Shown: positions 45,341-56,430, counted from the stretch's first letter. The stretch is 64,000 nucleotides of DNA from Bradyrhizobium sp. CCBAU 51765 (GCF_015291725.1 NZ_CP030038.1:1477001-1541000), one strand, 5' to 3'. Translations and numbers: made by a program. The notes: a model not told the origin generated them from the letters alone.

Positions 45341-45997
45341 ATGGCCGGCCGCCGCATCCTCCTGATCAACCCGAACAGCCTCGAGGCGACCACCGCGATG
45401 ATGGTGGCGATTGCCAAGTCTGCAGCCGCGGATGGCTTCGACATTGCCGGCGCCACGGCAACGCGTGCGCCCACGATGATCGTCTCGGCGGATGCGCTGG
45501 AAGCAGCCGCGCCGGAGGTCGAGGAGATCGCGCGTGCCCGCAGCGGCGGGTACGACGGCATCATCGTCGCGGCATTCGGCGATCCCGGTCTCGCCGGGAT
45601 CAAGGTGACGATGAAATTGCCTGCCGTGGGCATCGGCGAGTCCTCGATGCTGGAAGCCGCGGAGAACGGCCGACGCTTCGGCGTGGCGACCACGACGCCG
45701 CTGCTGAAAGCGAAGATCGATGCACTGCCGGACGCGCTGGGACTGCGATCGCACTACACCGGCACACGCTTCACCGAGGGCGATCCGCATGAGTTGATGC
45801 GTGATCCGTCGCTGTTGCGCACCGCTCTGGCTGGCGCGGTCGAGGCTTGCATTGCGCAGGACGGCGCGGAGGCGGTGATCATCGGCGGCGGTCCGCTGGG
45901 TGAAGCAGCACGCGAGCTTCAGCCGATCTTCACCGTGCCCGTCATCGCGCCGATCCCGTCAGCCGTGCGGCGGATCATTCGCCTCGTCGCGGCGTAA
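45341..45997 (+). CDS. Asp/Glu/hydantoin racemase-family protein lacking both active-site cysteines
   Basis: 218 aa from ATG 45341, one base after the GntR stop. The fold signatures are clear: LLINPNS at the start, GIGESSM, and VATTTPLL in the middle. In catalytic racemases the motifs ACFSDPG and GCAGM carry the two Cys. Here they read AAFGDPG (Ala78) and GGGPLG, and the only Cys (in EACIAQ) lies outside both. A two-cysteine racemase mechanism is therefore ruled out as written. It may be a lyase, isomerase or binding protein of the same fold. Annotation as hydantoin racemase would overstate what is seen. Confidence 0.85.
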   Translation: MAGRRILLINPNSLEATTAMMVAIAKSAAADGFDIAGATATRAPTMIVSADALEAAAPEVEEIARARSGGYDGIIVAAFGDPGLAGIKVTMKLPAVGIGESSMLEAAENGRRFGVATTTPLLKAKIDALPDALGLRSHYTGTRFTEGDPHELMRDPSLLRTALAGAVEACIAQDGAEAVIIGGGPLGEAARELQPIFTVPVIAPIPSAVRRIIRLVAA

Positions 45998-46145
45998 CGT
46001 CTGGTTTTTCCGCGCCGCGGCATCGGCCGTGCTGCGGAAAACTGTTTTCCTTGACATGAACTCTGCCGTGCTCGACGTGTAACGCGGTCGCGTGACGGCG
46101 GGTTGCGTCTCTCGCGACAAGAAAAAGCAGCACGGGAAAGACGCC

Positions 46146-47867
46146 ATGAGTGCAGGCCTCGACGAAAGGGACTACCTCGCCGCCTTGCGCAGGTTGTGGG
46201 ACAAGGCCTGGCCGAAGGGCATGCCGCGCTCGCCGAATTATCTGCACGGTGAAGTTCCCTTGACGGAATATCTGCGCGCCTGGGCGAAGCGGAGTCCGGA
46301 GCGTCCAGCGGTGATCTTCTACGGTCACGTCACGACCTACGCGGAGCTCGACCGGCAGAGCGACCGCTTCGCGGCGTTGTTGCAGGCCAAAGGCGTGCGC
46401 AAGGGTGACCGCGTCGCTGTCTTCCTGCCGAACTGCCCGCAATTCCACATCGTGTTTTTCGGTATCCTGAAGCTCGGCGCGATCCACGTGCCCGTCAGCC
46501 CGCTGTCGCGCGCGTTCGAGCTGTCCTACGAGCTGAACGATACCGAGGCCGAGGTGATCGTCGCGCTGGACCAGCTCATGCCGGTCGTCGAGCAGGTCAG
46601 GGGCGAGGTGCGGCTGCGCGAGATCATCGTCACCAGCTTTGCCGATGTCGTGCCGCCAACGCCGGCATTTCCAGCGCCAGACTCGATCCGTGCGCCGCGC
46701 GTCGCGGTCCCAGGCGCGACCGATCTGTTGCCGGCGCTCGCTGCGATGCCGGCTCCTGTGCCGCTACCGCCGCCTGGCCTCGATGATGTCGCCGCGCTCA
46801 ATTACACCGGCGGCACGACCGGCATGCCCAAGGGCTGCGTCCACACCCATCGCGACATGGTCTACACGGCCGCCGCCAATTACGGCATCTCGGTCCTGTC
46901 CGACGAGAGCAGCGTGTTCCTGTCGTTCTTTCCGGAGTTCTGGATCGCGGGCGAGAATTTCGGCCTGATCTTCCCGCTGTTCTCCGGCGCGACGCTGGTC
47001 CTGCTCGCACGCTGGGATGCCGTCGGCGCGATGGCCGCGATCGACAAATACAAGGTCACGATCATCGCGATGCCGGTCGACGGCGCTGTCGAGCTGATGG
47101 ACCATCCGCGCTGGAGTGAGTTCGACCTGTCGTCCTTGAAGCAGGTGCGCGTGGTCTCGTTCGTCAAGAAGCTCAATGCCGACTATCGCAAGCGCTGGAA
47201 GGATCTGACCGGTACGATTCTGATGGAGGCGGCCTGGGGCATGACGGAAACCCATACCTCCAACACCTTTACGGCCGGCTTCCAGGACGATGATTTCGAC
47301 CTCAACAACCAGCCGATCTTCGTCGGGCTGCCGGTCCCCGGTGCCGAGTTCAAGATCACCGATTTCGAGACCGGTGCGCTGCTGCCCCTTGGTGCGGAAG
47401 GCGAGATCCGCGTCCGCACGCCGTCACTGCTCAAAAGCTACTGGAACAAGCCGGAGGCGACCGCGGAGTCCCTGATCGATGGCTGGCTGCGCACCGGCGA
47501 CATCGGCACCATCGACAAGGATGGTTTCCTGCACTTCCTCGGCCGCCGCAAGGAGATGCTGAAGGTCAAGGGCATGAGCGTGTTTCCGCCGGAGATCGAG
47601 GCGCTGCTGGGGCAACACCCGAAGGTGTTGGGCTCGGGCGTGGTCGGCCGCGACGATCCCGACAAGGGGCAGGTGCCGGTGGCCTTTGTCCAGCTCAAGC
47701 CGGAGGCCGCCGGCAGCGTCTCTGCCGAGGATCTGCGCGCCTGGTGCGCCGAGCGCATGGCCGTCTACAAGGTTCCGGAGATTCGTATTATCGAAGCGCT
47801 GCCGCTGACGGCTACGGGTAAAGTGAAGAAGCAGGACCTTAATCCAAGCCTGCCTGCTGCTGTCTGA
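46146..47867 (+). CDS. Acyl-CoA synthetase (AMP-binding ligase)
   Basis: 573 aa from ATG 46146; a GTG at 46092 is also in frame but less likely. The ATP-binding P-loop motif is YTGGTTGMPKG (about 219-229), a later motif is WGMTETHTS, and the hinge region is GWLRTGDIG. The C-terminal catalytic Lys lies in TGKVKKQD. It activates a carboxylic acid to acyl-CoA via an acyl-AMP. Chain length is not predictable. The 12-bp gap to the single-chain carboxylase gene suggests its product is carboxylated by that enzyme. Confidence 0.9.
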   Translation: MSAGLDERDYLAALRRLWDKAWPKGMPRSPNYLHGEVPLTEYLRAWAKRSPERPAVIFYGHVTTYAELDRQSDRFAALLQAKGVRKGDRVAVFLPNCPQFHIVFFGILKLGAIHVPVSPLSRAFELSYELNDTEAEVIVALDQLMPVVEQVRGEVRLREIIVTSFADVVPPTPAFPAPDSIRAPRVAVPGATDLLPALAAMPAPVPLPPPGLDDVAALNYTGGTTGMPKGCVHTHRDMVYTAAANYGISVLSDESSVFLSFFPEFWIAGENFGLIFPLFSGATLVLLARWDAVGAMAAIDKYKVTIIAMPVDGAVELMDHPRWSEFDLSSLKQVRVVSFVKKLNADYRKRWKDLTGTILMEAAWGMTETHTSNTFTAGFQDDDFDLNNQPIFVGLPVPGAEFKITDFETGALLPLGAEGEIRVRTPSLLKSYWNKPEATAESLIDGWLRTGDIGTIDKDGFLHFLGRRKEMLKVKGMSVFPPEIEALLGQHPKVLGSGVVGRDDPDKGQVPVAFVQLKPEAAGSVSAEDLRAWCAERMAVYKVPEIRIIEALPLTATGKVKKQDLNPSLPAAV

Positions 47868-47879
47868 GTGAGAGAGATC

Positions 47880-50800
47880 ATGTCGTTCAAGAAGCTCCTG
47901 ATCGCCAATCGCGGCGAGATCGCCATTCGCATCGCGCGCGCGGCAGCCGATGCCGGCATCGCGACGGTCGCGATCCATCCTGCGGACGATGCGCTGTCGC
48001 TGCATGTGCGCGTTGCCGACGAGGCGGTCGAAATCCCCGGCCGCGGCGCGCGGGCCTATCTCGACATCGACGCCGTGGTGAAGGCGGCCAAAGCGATGGG
48101 CTGTGATGCCGTGCATCCCGGCTATGGCTTTCTCAGCGAGAACGCGGCCTTCGCAAAGGCCTGCTCCGACGCAGGGATCACTTTCGTCGGCCCCAAGGTG
48201 ACCGCGCTCGAACTCTTCGGTGACAAGGTCGCGGCGCGGCAACTGGCCAAGCGCTGCGGCGTGCCGATCATCGCCGGCACCAGCGGCCCGTCGAGCCTCG
48301 AGGAAATCACGGCGTTCTTCACCTCCCTCGGCAGCAATGCGGCGATCGTGATCAAGGCGATGGCCGGTGGCGGCGGCCGCGGCATGCGCGTGGTGGAGAA
48401 CGCGCCCGATCTCGCGGAGGCCTATGCGCGCTGCCAGTCCGAAGCCAGGGCCGCGTTCGGCTTCGAGGGCGTCTATGCCGAGCGGCTGATCCGGCAGGCG
48501 CGCCACATCGAGGTGCAGATCATCGGCGACCGCCATGGCGCGATTTCCCATCTCTGGGAGCGCGAATGCACCATCCAGCGCCGGCACCAGAAGCTGATCG
48601 AGGTGGCGCCGAGCCCCTCGCTGAGCGATGCCTTGCGCGGCCGCATCATCGAGGCGGCGAAGCAGCTTGCGGCGGCGGCCTCTTACGACAATCTCGGCAC
48701 CTTCGAGTTTCTGGTCGATGGCACCGCCGAGGACAGCTTTGCCTTCATCGAGGCCAACCCGCGGCTCCAGGTCGAGCACACCGTGACCGAAGAGGTGCTC
48801 GGGCTCGACCTCGTCCGCGCCCAGCTCGCGGTCGCTGCGGGCAGCACGCTGGCCGCGCTCGGCCTTGCGCAGGGATCGATCCCGAAGCCGCGCGGCTATG
48901 CCATGCAGCTTCGCGTCAACATGGAGACGCTTGACGAGACGGGCGCGACCCATCCGACTGGCGGGGTGCTTGCCGTGTTCGAGCCGCCGTCGGGACCTGG
49001 CGTGCGCGTCGATAGCTTTGGCTATGCCGGTTACAAGACCAGTGCGGCCTTCGACTCGCTGTTGGCCAAGGTCATCGTCCATACGCCGGGCGAGGCTTGG
49101 CATGACGTGGTCGCGAAAGCGTCGCGTGCCCTGCGCGAGTTTCGGATCGACGGCGTAGTCACCAACGTCGCCTTCCTCCAGGCCGTGCTGGCGCATCCCG
49201 ATTTCAGGACGAACCGTATTGCGACCGATTTTATCGATCGCAACATCGCAAAACTCGTCGAGGCTGCCGATGGCGCGGCCAAGCCGCTCTACTTTGCGGC
49301 GACGGAGCGCGGCGCTCACGGTGCGGAAGCCCATATCGCGCAAGTGGTGCCCGAAGGCGCGGTGATGGTCGCAGCGCCCCTGCAAGGAACCATCGTCACC
49401 ATCCAGGTGAAGGAAGGCGAGATCGTGCGCCCCGGCCAGCAGCTCGCCGTGATCGAGTCCATGAAGATGGAGCATCTGGTCATGGCCGAGCAGGGCGGCC
49501 GGGTCATGAAGCTCCTTGCCGGTGATGGGGCCACGCTGATGCATGGCGAGCCGATCCTCTATCTCGAGCCGCTTGATGTTGCGGCTGACAGCACGGCGGC
49601 GGAAGCCGACATCGATCTCGACCACATCCGCCCCGATCTCGCCGAGCTGATCGCACGCCAGGCCAATACGCTCGACGAGAACCGCCCAGCCTCGGTCGAG
49701 CGCCGCCGCAACACCAACCAGCGAACCGCGCGCGAGAACGTTGCCCAGCTCGTCGACGACGGCTCGTTCATGGAGTACGGCAGCCTTGCGATCGCGGCAC
49801 AGCGCCGCCGACGCAAGCTCGACGATCTCATCAAGAATACGCCGGCGGACGGCCTCGTCATGGGCGTCGCCACCGTGAATGCCGCAAAGTTCGGCCCTGA
49901 AGGCGCTCGCTGCATCGTCGTGGCCTATGATTACACCGTGCTCGCGGGCACGCAGGGCCACATGAACCACAAGAAGATCGACCGCATGCTGACGCTTGCG
50001 GAAGACTGGCGCGTGCCGCTGGTGTTCTATGCCGAGGGCGGCGGCGGCCGGCCCGGCGATACCGACCGGCTCGGCATGACCGGGCTCGACGGTCCGTCCT
50101 TCGTGCAATTCGCAAGGCTCTCGGGTCTCGTGCCGGTGGTTGGCGTGGTTTCCGGCTATTGCTTCGCCGGCAATGCCGCGATGCTCGGCTGCTGCGACGT
50201 CATCATCGCCACCAAGAACGCCTCGATCGGTATGGGCGGTCCGGCCATGATCGAGGGCGGCGGGCTCGGCGTCTATCATCCGGCCGAGGTCGGCCCTGTC
50301 TCGTTCCAGGCGCCGAACGGGGTCATCGACATCCTGGTCGAGGACGAGGAGGCGGCGACGTCCGTCGCGCAGAAATACCTGTCCTATTTCCAGGGGGCGG
50401 TGACGGATTGGGAAGCCGCCGACCAGCGCCTGCTCCGCCGGGCGATCCCCGAGAACCGGCTGCGGGTCTACGACATCCGCAGCGTGATCGACCTCGTCGC
50501 CGACAAGGATTCCGTGCTGGAGCTGCGCCGCGACTACGGCGTCGGCATGATCACGGCGCTGATCCGCATCGAGGGCAAGCCGTTTGGCCTGATCGCCAAC
50601 AATCCGCGCCATCTCGGCGGCGCGATCGATGCCGATGCCGGCGACAAGGCCGCGCGATTCCTCCAGCTCTGCGACGCCTTCGATCTGCCGATCGTCTCGC
50701 TCTGTGACACGCCCGGCTTCATGGTCGGTCCGGAGGCCGAGAAGACCGCGATCGTGCGCCACGTCTCGCGCATGTTCGTCACGGGCGCGAGCCTCACCGT

Positions 50801-51182
50801 CCCGCTGTTCGGCATCGTTCTGCGCAAGGGCTATGGTCTCGGGGCGCAGTCCATGATCGGCGGCGGCTTCCACGCCTCGTTCTTCACCGCGGCCTGGCCG
50901 ACCGGCGAGTTCGGCGGCATGGGTCTGGAAGGCTATGTCCGCCTCGGCTTCCGCAAGGAGATGGAGGCGATCGCCGATCCCGCGGAGCGCGAGACCTACT
51001 ACCGCAACAAGGTCGCCGAACTCTACGCCAACGGCAAGGCGGTCTCGATCGCCTCCGTGTTCGAGATCGACAACGTGATCGACCCCGCCGAGACCCGGCG
51101 GTGGATCATGGCGGGTTTGCGCTCGGTGCCGAAGCCCGAGCCGAGGACGGCGAAGAAGCGGCCGTGTATCGACACGTGGTGA
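47880..51182 (+). CDS. Single-chain biotin-dependent acyl-CoA carboxylase
   Basis: 1100 aa from ATG 47880 (GTG 47868 is in frame). Biotin carboxylase domains come first (about 1-450; KLLIANRGEIAIRIARAA, and GGGGRGMRVV for ATP). The biotinyl domain follows with Lys529 in VIESMKMEHL. A carboxyltransferase domain follows (about 570-1090), with GYCFAGNAAMLGCCD and the C-terminal half beginning near GKPFGLIANNP. All three activities are in one chain, as in the long-chain acyl-CoA carboxylase type known from actinobacteria and some alphaproteobacteria. It makes a 2-carboxyacyl-CoA from the neighbouring synthetase product. Confidence 0.92.
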   Translation: MSFKKLLIANRGEIAIRIARAAADAGIATVAIHPADDALSLHVRVADEAVEIPGRGARAYLDIDAVVKAAKAMGCDAVHPGYGFLSENAAFAKACSDAGITFVGPKVTALELFGDKVAARQLAKRCGVPIIAGTSGPSSLEEITAFFTSLGSNAAIVIKAMAGGGGRGMRVVENAPDLAEAYARCQSEARAAFGFEGVYAERLIRQARHIEVQIIGDRHGAISHLWERECTIQRRHQKLIEVAPSPSLSDALRGRIIEAAKQLAAAASYDNLGTFEFLVDGTAEDSFAFIEANPRLQVEHTVTEEVLGLDLVRAQLAVAAGSTLAALGLAQGSIPKPRGYAMQLRVNMETLDETGATHPTGGVLAVFEPPSGPGVRVDSFGYAGYKTSAAFDSLLAKVIVHTPGEAWHDVVAKASRALREFRIDGVVTNVAFLQAVLAHPDFRTNRIATDFIDRNIAKLVEAADGAAKPLYFAATERGAHGAEAHIAQVVPEGAVMVAAPLQGTIVTIQVKEGEIVRPGQQLAVIESMKMEHLVMAEQGGRVMKLLAGDGATLMHGEPILYLEPLDVAADSTAAEADIDLDHIRPDLAELIARQANTLDENRPASVERRRNTNQRTARENVAQLVDDGSFMEYGSLAIAAQRRRRKLDDLIKNTPADGLVMGVATVNAAKFGPEGARCIVVAYDYTVLAGTQGHMNHKKIDRMLTLAEDWRVPLVFYAEGGGGRPGDTDRLGMTGLDGPSFVQFARLSGLVPVVGVVSGYCFAGNAAMLGCCDVIIATKNASIGMGGPAMIEGGGLGVYHPAEVGPVSFQAPNGVIDILVEDEEAATSVAQKYLSYFQGAVTDWEAADQRLLRRAIPENRLRVYDIRSVIDLVADKDSVLELRRDYGVGMITALIRIEGKPFGLIANNPRHLGGAIDADAGDKAARFLQLCDAFDLPIVSLCDTPGFMVGPEAEKTAIVRHVSRMFVTGASLTVPLFGIVLRKGYGLGAQSMIGGGFHASFFTAAWPTGEFGGMGLEGYVRLGFRKEMEAIADPAERETYYRNKVAELYANGKAVSIASVFEIDNVIDPAETRRWIMAGLRSVPKPEPRTAKKRPCIDTW

Positions 51183-51220
51183 GGGCGGTGCAGCAATTTA
51201 GAGTCGTCTAAGGCAACCGA

Positions 51221-51340
51221 TATCCACATCGTCATGCCCGGCCAGAAGCGCGTCTTCGCGCTGGATGTTCCGGGCATCCACGTTCTTTCGCAGTCGCGGC
51301 AATACGTGGATGGCCGGGACGAAGCCCGGCCATGACGGCC
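51221..51340. repeat. Palindromic Bradyrhizobium-type repeat
   Basis: CGTCATG at 51230-51236 and CATGACG at 51331-51337 bound a symmetrical element, with inner arms ATCCACGT (about 51276) and ACGTGGAT (about 51304) and GGCCGGGAC/GCCCGGCC blocks. It resembles repeats of the form CGTCATGGCCGGGC...GTCCCGGCCATCCACG that I remember as common between rhizobial genes. It follows the carboxylase stop and may act as a transcription-end structure. Confidence 0.65.
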
Positions 51341-51439
51341 GCTGAGGCAGCGTACCGCGTCCCCGTTCCCGGTTCCCGATTGACATCCCGCCCCGTGGTG
51401 CCAGACTTTGCACAATAATACAGGGTGGAGACGTCCGCG

Positions 51440-53314
<1,875 letters not shown>

Positions 53315-53457
53315 CGCTCCATCGCGTGCGGCGAGCGCTCTTCTCCTCGCCCTTTGTGGGAGGGGGTGGATCGCCGCGCAGCGAGGGGTGTCTTTCCGCG
53401 CGTTCAACTCTCATTTGAGTTCGTGGATAGATACCCTTCCTCCAGCGCTTTGCGCCA

Positions 53458-53480
53458 CCTTCTCCGGCAAGCGGAGAAGG
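53458..53480. terminator. Hairpin between convergent genes
   Basis: 9-bp arms CCTTCTCCG/CGGAGAAGG around GCAAG, without a long T run. It lies between the convergent activator and flavin-reductase genes and may terminate both. The surrounding 53340-53500 resembles worn short rhizobial repeats. Confidence 0.4.
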
Positions 53481-53503
53481 AAGGGCACCGAGCCCACTGC
53501 TCC

Positions 53504-54058
53504 TTACGAAAAATCCGTCCAGCTCAGATGCCGCGCGTCGAGGTCGCCGATCGTCACGCCGTCGCGCATCTCCCGCGGCGTATGGAAGTTGCTGCGCAAG
53601 TACACAAGCGGCGTCGCCTTGGCCGAATGCGAGACGTCACGCACCTCGCCCACGAAGATCGAATGCGTCCTGGTCTCGAATTCCTGCGCCAGCACGCAAT
53701 CGAACGCGGCAACCGCGTCGCTCAGCACCGGCGCGCCGGTTGCTCCACGCGTCCACTGCCCGAAGGCGAAGCGGTCGTCGCCGTTGACGCCCTTCTGGCC
53801 GCTGAAGGTGAGCGCGAGCAGCGCATGATCCTCGTGCAGGAAGTTGATCGCAAACGCGCCTTCCTCGCGGATGCGCGTATGGGCGCTGGCGTTGCGGTTG
53901 ACGCAGACGATCAGCGAGGGCGGCGTGTCTGACAGCGAGCAGGCCGAGGTCACCGTCAGCCCCGTGCGCTTGCCGTGCTCCGCGCCCACCGTGACCAGCG
54001 CCACGGCGCCGGCGCATTGGCGCATCGCCTGCTTGAAGTCCTTGGCATCGACCGTCAC
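53504..54058 (-). CDS. Flavin reductase-like protein
   Basis: 184 aa flavin-reductase (HpaC/DIM6) fold. The FMN-binding region GLTVTSACSLSDTPPSLIVCVN and the later GQWTRGATGAPVL block are typical of the reductase component of two-component flavin monooxygenases. It reduces FMN or FAD with NAD(P)H and passes it on. The luciferase-like monooxygenase gene begins 1.2 kb upstream on the same strand (114-bp gap between genes), a likely partner. Confidence 0.9.
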   Translation of the reverse strand: MTVDAKDFKQAMRQCAGAVALVTVGAEHGKRTGLTVTSACSLSDTPPSLIVCVNRNASAHTRIREEGAFAINFLHEDHALLALTFSGQKGVNGDDRFAFGQWTRGATGAPVLSDAVAAFDCVLAQEFETRTHSIFVGEVRDVSHSAKATPLVYLRSNFHTPREMRDGVTIGDLDARHLSWTDFS

Positions 54059-54172
54059 GCGGAAGTCTCCGAAATGAATGTGGGTGCGGCACGATCGCGC
54101 CGCACCCGGCGCTAAGAGTCTAGCATGATCTGTTCGGAAAACCGCTACGCACTTTTCCGGATCATGCTTGCG

Positions 54173-55270
54173 TCAAGCCGCCTTCTTCGCCGAGCCGAGA
54201 TGCGCAAGGCGCGGCATCACCTCGTTCTTGAGCAGCGAGAGCGAGTGGTGCCAGGCTTCCGGCTTGTGCTTGTAATCGAAGCCGAACACGCAGAGCACGC
54301 CGAAGCCGCCGACCTCGTCGTAGATCTTCTCGATCTTCTCGGCGACCGTCGCGGGCGAGCCGACGATCCAGTTCCGCTTGGCGCAATATTCGACCGTGAC
54401 GTCGCTGTCGGGCACGTCGGGCGCGTGCTTCAGATAGTCCTTGAAGCCGAAATGGCCGAGCAGCGGCAGGAAGTACTCGCTCATCATCCGGCCCATCATG
54501 TCGCCGGTCGAGAGCTTCCAGGCCTCTTCATCGGTGTCGGCAACGAACACCTCGCGCACCAGCCGCCAGTCCTGCCGGTTCGGCTTGCGCCCGGTCTTGG
54601 CGGCCCCGATCTCGACCGAGTCCCAGTGGCTGCCGACATAGGCCGGGTTGAGGTTGAGGCTCATCGGAATGAAGCCGCGCTCGCCCGCAAGCTTCAGCGT
54701 GTCCGAGTTCTTCGACAGGCCAGCGACGCCGATCGGGGGATGCGGCGCCTGCAGCGGCTTGATGTGCGGCTTGAGGAAGTCGAACATCGTGTCCGGCTTG
54801 GAGACCGTCCAGAACTTGCCTTTGTAGGTCCAGGGCGCGGGATCGCTCCACATCTTCAGGATGATCTCCAGCGCCTCGCGGGTCATGTCGCGGTTCTGCC
54901 CGCTCATGCCGTCGACGTTGAACATCGCCCAGTCGCTCGGCAGGCCGGATGCGGCGACGCCGAAATTGAGCCGGCCCTCGGAGAGATGGTCGAGCATGGC
55001 GACGCGGTTGGCGAGCTCGGCCGGGTGATGATAGGGCAGCAGGAAGCCGCCCGGTCCGATGCGAAGTTTTTTGGTCTGCATCAGCGCCTGCGCGATCAGC
55101 AGGTCCGGCGTGGGATTGGGTTCCCAAGGCGCGGTGTGATGCTCGCCGATCCAGGCTTCCTGATAGCCGAGCTCGTCGAGCCAGCGCAGGACCTGCAGAT
55201 CCCAATCGTGTCCTTCCTTCAACCCGCACTCCGGCGGATGCGAAGGCATCGTGAAATAGCCGATCTCCAT
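54173..55270 (-). CDS. LLM-class flavin-dependent monooxygenase
   Basis: 365 aa from ATG 55270 (AGAGGAA upstream); a longer frame from 55504 has no conserved extension. The bacterial-luciferase fold shows the start EIGYFTMPSHPPE, EAWIGEHHTAPWE, LRIGPGGFLLPYHHP and LDHLSEGRLNFGV, matching the LLM group that uses reduced flavin. Members attack alkanes, sulfonates or aromatic side chains; the substrate cannot be set by sequence. Transcribed with the reductase gene. Confidence 0.92.
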   Translation of the reverse strand: MEIGYFTMPSHPPECGLKEGHDWDLQVLRWLDELGYQEAWIGEHHTAPWEPNPTPDLLIAQALMQTKKLRIGPGGFLLPYHHPAELANRVAMLDHLSEGRLNFGVAASGLPSDWAMFNVDGMSGQNRDMTREALEIILKMWSDPAPWTYKGKFWTVSKPDTMFDFLKPHIKPLQAPHPPIGVAGLSKNSDTLKLAGERGFIPMSLNLNPAYVGSHWDSVEIGAAKTGRKPNRQDWRLVREVFVADTDEEAWKLSTGDMMGRMMSEYFLPLLGHFGFKDYLKHAPDVPDSDVTVEYCAKRNWIVGSPATVAEKIEKIYDEVGGFGVLCVFGFDYKHKPEAWHHSLSLLKNEVMPRLAHLGSAKKAA

Positions 55271-55448
55271 GGGTTTCCTCTTCTGATGTTGACGCGTCTT
55301 GTCGCGCGTTGACGGCGTTGAACGACCAGTCTTCAGCAAGCGGTTCTTCAGCAAGCGGTGTGCCAGCGCGGCGGAGCCGCAAATCGAAGAGAAAGCGCTG
55401 GTTTGCCCGCGCAATAGCCGGTATCTCGACGGGAGCCTGCAAGACATC

Positions 55449-55486
55449 GTCTCATTTGTTGCGAGACGGCGTCTCAGCCGTGAGAC
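55449..55486. promoter_or_regulatory. Inverted repeats GTCTCA...TGAGAC upstream of dgoK
   Basis: GTCTCA-GCCG-TGAGAC (55471-55486) is a perfect palindrome, and a second GTCTC/GAGAC pair (55449-55467, 9-nt spacer) lies just left of it. They lie 17-54 bp before the dgoK start and in the divergent space from the monooxygenase. The likely binder is an unlinked GntR- or TetR-type regulator; none is encoded beside it. Confidence 0.55.
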
Positions 55487-55502
55487 GAGGACGGGACCTG
55501 AC

Positions 55503-56429
55503 ATGACCGAACCCGCTTATGTTGCGGTGGACTGGGGCACCAGCAGCTTCCGGCTCTGGCTGATCGATGACGCCGGCCTGGTGCTGGCCGAGCGCCGCAG
55601 CGGCGAGGGCATGCTGGCCGCAGCGAAGGCCGGGTTCCCGGCGGTGCTGCGATCGCATCTCGCGGCGGTCGAGGCGCCGGATCATCTGCCGGTGCTCGTC
55701 TGCGGCATGGCCGGTGCCCGCACCGGCTGGGTCGAGGCCGGCTATGTCGACACGCCGGCGCCCATCTCTGCCGTTCTGAAGCAGGCCGTGCGTGTGCCGG
55801 GCGAGGCGCGCGACATCCGGATCCTGCCGGGCATCGCGCAGCGCGACCCGAAGGCGCCGGACGTCATGCGCGGCGAGGAGACGCAACTGCTCGGCGCCCT
55901 CGGCCTCGATGCCGCGGGCGAGGCGCTGGTCTGCATGCCCGGCACGCATTCGAAATGGGTTCGCGTGAAGGACGGCACGGTCGCGCATTTCTCCACTTTC
56001 ATGACCGGCGAGCTGTTCAGTGCTGTCTCGCGCGAGACGATCCTGTCGCTCGCGGTCGCCGGCGCAGACGACGCCGAGGATGTCGCAAGCTTCAGGGCGG
56101 CAGTGAAAGCTGCATACGAGGCGCCGGCCTTCGCGGCCAATCTCCTGTTCGGCGCGCGGTCGCGGCAGCTTCTGTTCGGCGGCACGCCGGCCGCGGCGCG
56201 CGAAACGCTGTCCGGCACGTTGATCGGTGTCGAGCTGGCGGCAGGGCTCTCCGGCACCGTGCCGCAAGCGGGTGTCATGCTGATTGCCTCGGGACGGCTC
56301 GCGGGGTTGTACCGGCTGGCATTCGAGGCGCTATCGATGACGGCAAGGCCGGTCGATGCGGATGAAGCCGTCCGCCGCGGTTTGTCGATGGCGGCTGCCG
56401 CGATCTGGACGAAGCAGAAGGATTCTTGA
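55503..56429 (+). CDS. dgoK: 2-dehydro-3-deoxygalactonokinase
   Basis: 308 aa from ATG 55503. The family start is AVDWGTSSFRLWL (phosphate-binding region), followed by VCGMAGARTGWVE, LPGIAQRDP and the catalytic CMPGTHSKWV. It phosphorylates 2-dehydro-3-deoxy-galactonate (KDGal) to the 6-phosphate in the DeLey-Doudoroff pathway for galactose and galactonate. The dgoA gene follows immediately (1 bp gap). Galactonate dehydratase (DgoD) and transport genes are not in the window. Confidence 0.93.
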   Translation: MTEPAYVAVDWGTSSFRLWLIDDAGLVLAERRSGEGMLAAAKAGFPAVLRSHLAAVEAPDHLPVLVCGMAGARTGWVEAGYVDTPAPISAVLKQAVRVPGEARDIRILPGIAQRDPKAPDVMRGEETQLLGALGLDAAGEALVCMPGTHSKWVRVKDGTVAHFSTFMTGELFSAVSRETILSLAVAGADDAEDVASFRAAVKAAYEAPAFAANLLFGARSRQLLFGGTPAAARETLSGTLIGVELAAGLSGTVPQAGVMLIASGRLAGLYRLAFEALSMTARPVDADEAVRRGLSMAAAAIWTKQKDS

Positions 56430-56430
56430 G

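Noticed and set aside
47424..50873. 1149-codon open frame on the minus strand
   Set aside because: It is antisense to the fully recognisable acyl-CoA carboxylase. Its product is His/Arg/Ala-rich with no domain, as expected for a GC-rich shadow frame.
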